From: CAZVQX01 sp964629735
GTDB lineage: Bacteria; Bacillota_I; Bacilli_A; RF39; UBA660
Assembly: GCA_964629735.1 (NCBI GenBank)
Contig: CAZVQX010000007.1
Location: forward strand, 1 to 43,266
DNA length: 43,266 bases
Direction of reading: 5' to 3'
Made by a program: the position numbers and the translations under genes. The notes beneath the pieces are model-generated. The model saw only the letters and a program-made list of their open reading frames with translations, had not been told where the DNA came from and ran no database searches. Positions 39,963-43,266 of this stretch are shown piece by piece. The first letter of the stretch is position 1, and each line of letters starts with the position of its first letter.

Positions 39963-40472
39963 ATGAATAAAAATAAAAAACAAGGTTTTATGATAACAGA
40001 GGCTTTGATTGTCTCCACTTTTGTCACGGCAGTACTAATATATATATTTATCCAATTAAAAGTTGTGATGAAAAATTATAATCATACTTTCAGTTATAAT
40101 ACTGTAAATGGTTTATATGCGACAAATGAAATAATTAATTATTTATCTGAAGTTGATTTGGTAACTTTAAGTGCTGAATTAGAAGACTCGCAGATCCCAT
40201 ATCTAGATATATCTAACTGTCGAACCGATTATATCAAAGAATCTAATTATTGTATTTCTTTATTAAATGATTTAAAAGTCTATAAAGTTTATTTTACAAA
40301 AGATAATATTGAAGAGTTTAAAAAATATATAGAAAATTTAGAAGATACCGGTTTTGATAATAGGGAGTTAATCGAATATATAAAAACAGTTAGTTATAAT
40401 AAATATAGTCAGGAAAATCGTTTAATTGTATGGTTTTTGGATGATACATTTGCATCGGTACCGTTTAAATAA
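39963..40472 (+). CDS. Type IV prepilin-like protein
   Basis: A 169-residue protein with a class III prepilin signal: basic leader MNKNKKQG, cleavage before Phe9, Glu at mature position 5 (FMITE) and a hydrophobic helix to ~residue 30. The rest is a polar globular domain with two Cys (NCRTDYIKESNYC) that may form a disulfide. It resembles minor pilins or competence pseudopilins; the exact ComG equivalent is uncertain. AAGGATGATG precedes the ATG. It is followed after 11 bases by another prepilin and is processed by the peptidase at 37706. Confidence 0.85.
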   Translation: MNKNKKQGFMITEALIVSTFVTAVLIYIFIQLKVVMKNYNHTFSYNTVNGLYATNEIINYLSEVDLVTLSAELEDSQIPYLDISNCRTDYIKESNYCISLLNDLKVYKVYFTKDNIEEFKKYIENLEDTGFDNRELIEYIKTVSYNKYSQENRLIVWFLDDTFASVPFK

Positions 40473-40483
40473 GAGGTGATTTA

Positions 40484-40999
40484 ATGAAAAATAATAGAGG
40501 TTTTACAATAATGGAATTAATTTTATCATTTTCAATAACAATGATTGTAGCGGTTTTATTATTTGAATTATCTTTAAATTTAAAAAATTTATATATTAAT
40601 TCAGGTGCAAAAACTGAATTATTAATAAAACAAGCCAATATGACAAAAAAAATATATGATGATTTTTTTAATAAAACTATTACAGGATTACAAGATTGTA
40701 ATCAAGATTGTATAGAATTTGAATTTAATGATGGTACATCAAAAAAATTAACAATAAATCGTGAAACAAAAGTTTTAAATTATGGAAATTATGGTGTAAA
40801 ACTATTAACAGAGAGTGAAATTGGAAAGGGGAATATTAAATTATATACTAATTATGATAATATTTACAATGAAAATGATTCATATTTTATTGTAAATATT
40901 CCAATTACACACCCTTTATACGAAGATGATGAATTTGGAATAAATGTTGTTTATCAATATAATAGTAATAATACATATTTAATTGACGTTGATTTTTAA
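40484..40999 (+). CDS. Type IV prepilin-like protein (minor pilin, GspJ/ComGF-like)
   Basis: A 171-residue protein with leader MKNNRG, cleavage before Phe7, Glu5 (FTIMELIL) and a hydrophobic helix. The globular part has a close Cys pair (DCNQDC) and a late beta-rich region. The layout recalls GspJ/ComGF-type minor pilins. AGAGGTGAT precedes ATG. Its stop overlaps the 3' end of the convergent ylbJ gene by 4 bp. No ComGC-like major pilin is found in this window, so it must be encoded elsewhere. Confidence 0.84.
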   Translation: MKNNRGFTIMELILSFSITMIVAVLLFELSLNLKNLYINSGAKTELLIKQANMTKKIYDDFFNKTITGLQDCNQDCIEFEFNDGTSKKLTINRETKVLNYGNYGVKLLTESEIGKGNIKLYTNYDNIYNENDSYFIVNIPITHPLYEDDEFGINVVYQYNSNNTYLIDVDF

Positions 41000-41976
41000 A
41001 TAAACATAATCCAAAAGTCAAATAAAATAAAAATTAATAATGAAGAAATTAAAGCATGCATAATACGTGCTGTTAAATATGGCATATATTTGATTTTGGT
41101 ATTACTCAAGATGCTTATTGTTTGAATATGTACACTAAGCCCACCAAAAGAGATAAACATCGTTGAGAGAGCTGTTTTAAGTTTTAATGGTATGTTTAAT
41201 AAACTAACATATTTTAAACCTTGTGTCATTTCAAAAAAACCATTTAATAAGGTTTGATAATAATTATTTAAGGAAATATTATTATCAATGATTGTTGTTA
41301 TAACTAAAAACATCGTAATGACACCTAGAATTAATAATAAAGTATTAATAGTGCTCAACAGTGAATTAGTAATAATCTCACCAAAAGTCAAGTTATTATT
41401 AATTCTTTTATTATGCATCTTATTTATTGCTAGTTTTATTGAAAATTTTGTTTTTTCGGTTGTAGATGGGTAATAATTTCTAAATAAAAAACCAACTATA
41501 AAATTACCAAAATAATGGCATAATAAAATTAAATAACCAATTTCTTTATTATTTAAAAATAAACCCGAAATTGTCCCTAAAATAAATAAAGGATTGGAAA
41601 AATGAGTAAATGTTAATACTTTTGCTGCCTCATTTTCATTCAAATCCCCTGAAATATACAATTCTTTTGTATATTTCGCACTACTGGGGAATCCTGATAA
41701 AATTCCCATACCTAGAACAAACGATGCTTTACTATTTATTTTGAAAAATGATTGCATAAATGGTTTAAATAATTCTGATATTAATTCAACAAAACCATAA
41801 TTAATTAACATTTCTGATAAAACAAAAAATGGAAATAGTGAGGGGAATATATTATTTTTCCAAATTGAAATAGAAAATAAAATCGAATTTAAAATTGAAC
41901 TAGAAGTTGTTAATACTTCAAAAGTTATATATAATAATATTATCAATATAATAATGCTAGTGATTTTTTTTTTCAT
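40996..41976 (-). CDS. ylbJ: YlbJ family integral membrane protein
   Basis: A 326-residue protein with about eight membrane helices and the nucleoside-recognition (gate) domain pattern of YlbJ: NNIFPSLFPFFVLSEML, then GILSGFPSSAKYTKEL and THFSNPLFILGTISG. In B. subtilis ylbJ is a sporulation gene under SigE control, in the same neighbourhood as ylbL. Here it is divergent from the ylbL gene, 46 bp apart, supporting the name. Transport function is unproven. AAAGGAG precedes ATG. Confidence 0.87.
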   Translation of the reverse strand: MKKKITSIIILIILLYITFEVLTTSSSILNSILFSISIWKNNIFPSLFPFFVLSEMLINYGFVELISELFKPFMQSFFKINSKASFVLGMGILSGFPSSAKYTKELYISGDLNENEAAKVLTFTHFSNPLFILGTISGLFLNNKEIGYLILLCHYFGNFIVGFLFRNYYPSTTEKTKFSIKLAINKMHNKRINNNLTFGEIITNSLLSTINTLLLILGVITMFLVITTIIDNNISLNNYYQTLLNGFFEMTQGLKYVSLLNIPLKLKTALSTMFISFGGLSVHIQTISILSNTKIKYMPYLTARIMHALISSLLIFILFDFWIMFI

Positions 41977-42022
41977 AAATTACTCCTTTTAAACTATAAT
42001 CTATATTAGAGAGGAAATAGAT

Positions 42023-43033
42023 ATGTATAATAAATTATATTTAAATATTAAAAAAATAGTAAAAAACAATTATATATTATTTGTTGGAATTATTGTTGGC
42101 TTTTTATTAGTTAGTATTAAACTTCCATTTTATATTCTTGCACCAGGTGGGGTGAATGATGTTTCGACAAAAATGGAAATTGAGAATCATCCGATAAGAG
42201 CTAATACTTTTAATTTGACTTATTTATATGAATTTAGAGCAACAGTTCCAACGATATTATATTCTTATTTTAATAAAGATTGGGATGTTTATAAAAAAAG
42301 TGATATTGAGATTACAAATGAGACACCAAAAGATGCTGATTATCGGGATCATTTGTTGTTGAAAGAAGCAAATCAAAATGCTATTATTGTTGCTTATACA
42401 AAAGCTTTGAAAAAATATGAAGTTAAAAGTGAGAAAGTTATTATTTCGTATGTTGATAAAAGTGCTAAAACGGATTTAATAGTAGGTGATGAAATACTTA
42501 CCATTAATAATGAGAAAATTACTAATTTACCTCAAATGAAAAAAACAATCTCCTCGTTACCTAGTGATGAAGTTGTTAATTTTAAAGTAAAGAATAAAAA
42601 TAAAATTTTTAATAGGCAGGCAAAAACATTTAAAATTAAAGATAAAACATTAATAGGTGTTTTAATTTCAATTGATCGTGAAATTGAAACAGATCCTAAA
42701 ATTAAATTGAATTTTGAAAAAAAGGAAAGTGGTCCATCTGGTGGATTGATGATGAGTTTAGCAATTTATGACGCTCTTACAAATTATAGTATAAATAATT
42801 TTGAAAAAATTGCTGGAACGGGAACGATTGATGAAGATGGTAATGTCGGTGAAATTGGTGGCATTGAATATAAAATAAAAGGTGCTGTTAAAGAAAAAAT
42901 TAAAATTTTTCTTGCCCCAGCTGGTGAAAATTATGAAGAAGCAATAAAGGTTAAAGAAAAATATAATTATGATATTGAAATTATTTCGGTTTCAACCTTT
43001 GATGATGCTTTAAATTTTTTGAAAAGCAAATAA
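42023..43033 (+). CDS. ylbL: YlbL/SepM-type PDZ-Lon membrane protease
   Basis: A 336-residue protein: one N-terminal membrane helix (~16-34), an extracytoplasmic region beginning YILAPGGVNDVS, a PDZ domain (~145-200; VGDEILTINNEKI) and a C-terminal Lon-type S16 protease domain. The catalytic dyad is visible as S239 in ESGPSGGLM and K284 in GGIEYKIKGA. There is no AAA+ module, as is normal for this family. The streptococcal homologue SepM trims the competence pheromone; in Bacillus the role is less clear. AGAGAGG precedes ATG. A terminator follows. Confidence 0.93.
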   Translation: MYNKLYLNIKKIVKNNYILFVGIIVGFLLVSIKLPFYILAPGGVNDVSTKMEIENHPIRANTFNLTYLYEFRATVPTILYSYFNKDWDVYKKSDIEITNETPKDADYRDHLLLKEANQNAIIVAYTKALKKYEVKSEKVIISYVDKSAKTDLIVGDEILTINNEKITNLPQMKKTISSLPSDEVVNFKVKNKNKIFNRQAKTFKIKDKTLIGVLISIDREIETDPKIKLNFEKKESGPSGGLMMSLAIYDALTNYSINNFEKIAGTGTIDEDGNVGEIGGIEYKIKGAVKEKIKIFLAPAGENYEEAIKVKEKYNYDIEIISVSTFDDALNFLKSK

Positions 43034-43049
43034 TAAATTTAAGGCTTGG

Positions 43050-43075
43050 AAAGATTGAAGTTTCAATCTTTTTTT
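43050..43075 (+). terminator. Intrinsic terminator after ylbL
   Basis: AAAGATTGA / TCAATCTTT stem with a 4-nt loop, followed by four T. Confidence 0.8.
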
Positions 43076-43104
43076 AGTAACAATTAATTTTAGATAAAAC
43101 TTCA

Positions 43105-43133
43105 TTGTGTGTTAGGCCGTTATATGATATTAT
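43105..43133 (+). promoter_or_regulatory. Promoter upstream of the short ORF at 43158
   Basis: -35 TTGTGT (43105-43110), a 17-bp spacer and -10 TATTAT (43128-43133). Start expected about 43140, just ahead of AGGTGGTGG. Confidence 0.5.
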
Positions 43134-43157
43134 ATATATATTATAGGTGGTGGTAAG

Positions 43158-43235
43158 ATGCTAAAAAAACAAAATAAAAAAGGTTTTACATCTTCATCAG
43201 ATAGTAAATTATATGAAATAACCCTTATTCCTTAA
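43158..43235 (+). CDS. Short ORF (25 codons) with a prepilin-leader-like N terminus
   Basis: ATG 43158 is preceded by AGGTGGTGGTAAG and a plausible promoter. The peptide begins MLKKQNKKGFT, just like a type IV prepilin leader, but continues SSSDSKLYEITLIP and stops, with no Glu5 and no hydrophobic helix. It may be a remnant of a prepilin gene, a genuine small peptide, or chance. Only 31 bases remain before the window edge, so what follows is unseen. Confidence 0.35.
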   Translation: MLKKQNKKGFTSSSDSKLYEITLIP

Positions 43236-43266
43236 ACCACATACAAATAAATAATTTAAAGGATAA

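Noticed and set aside
1..43266. CRISPR array, insertion sequence, prophage or tRNA genes
   Set aside because: No regularly spaced repeats, transposase or integrase motifs, or tRNA-like cloverleaf ending were found.
1..43266. Use of TGA as tryptophan (Mycoplasma code)
   Set aside because: All large genes read full length with TGA as stop, and their Trp codons are TGG.

Overview
The window is A+T-rich bacterial DNA from the Bacillota (Bacilli), most like the small-genome, host-associated uncultured lineages around RF39. That placement is inferred from gene content and codon use. The left half keeps a Bacillus subtilis-like order: yrzE, yrbG, spoVB, comN, relA, dtd, hisS, aspS. Several Bacilli-type sporulation-family genes are present (spoVB, ylbJ, spoIID, a YqfQ-like gene and a 51-residue YjcZ-like gene). 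Trp is read as TGG and no gene needs TGA as Trp, so the standard code fits, although TGA is almost unused as a stop.

Layout. 1-1103: 3' part of a surface protein with an Ig-like domain and an ALK-type glycine-rich domain. 1163-4346: HIT hydrolase, two small membrane proteins, a SpoVB flippase and ComN. 4367-12045: a mostly co-directional run of stringent response, tRNA-quality and tRNA-charging genes (relA, dtd, AI-2E-type permease, hisS, an archaeal-type aspS), then dCMP deaminase (comEB type) and a TtcA-like enzyme. 12087-13776: two structured non-coding RNAs flanking a DEAD-box helicase. 13812-19178: an unknown protein, a short-armed SMC and an asparagine-synthase-like protein whose glutaminase site is destroyed. 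19186-21451 (minus strand): SpoIID-like protein, peptide deformylase, tiny YjcZ-like protein. 21596-28702: FtsW/RodA-type polymerase, comEA-comEC, then dnaG-rpoD (the macromolecular synthesis operon without rpsU). 28877-35078: an RsgI-type membrane protein, then a TetR regulator divergent from an RND/MMPL exporter, a secreted coiled-coil protein and a kinase-fold protein. 35185-40999: YqfQ-like protein and a type IV pilus/competence pseudopilus set (pilC-like with an unusual N-terminal extension, prepilin peptidase, assembly ATPase, two prepilins). 40996-43266: YlbJ, the Lon-like protease YlbL, and a very short prepilin-leader-like ORF at the edge.

How the genes fit together. The window holds most of a DNA-uptake apparatus: pilus motor and platform, prepilin peptidase, minor prepilins, the ComEA receptor, the ComEC channel, and ComN, known in B. 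subtilis as a comE mRNA factor. The rest is core housekeeping. The most interesting items are the Cys-less AsnB, two uncharacterised RNAs (one with a 6S-like architecture), the PilC fusion and the TetR/MMPL/coiled-coil/kinase module with clearly readable operators.
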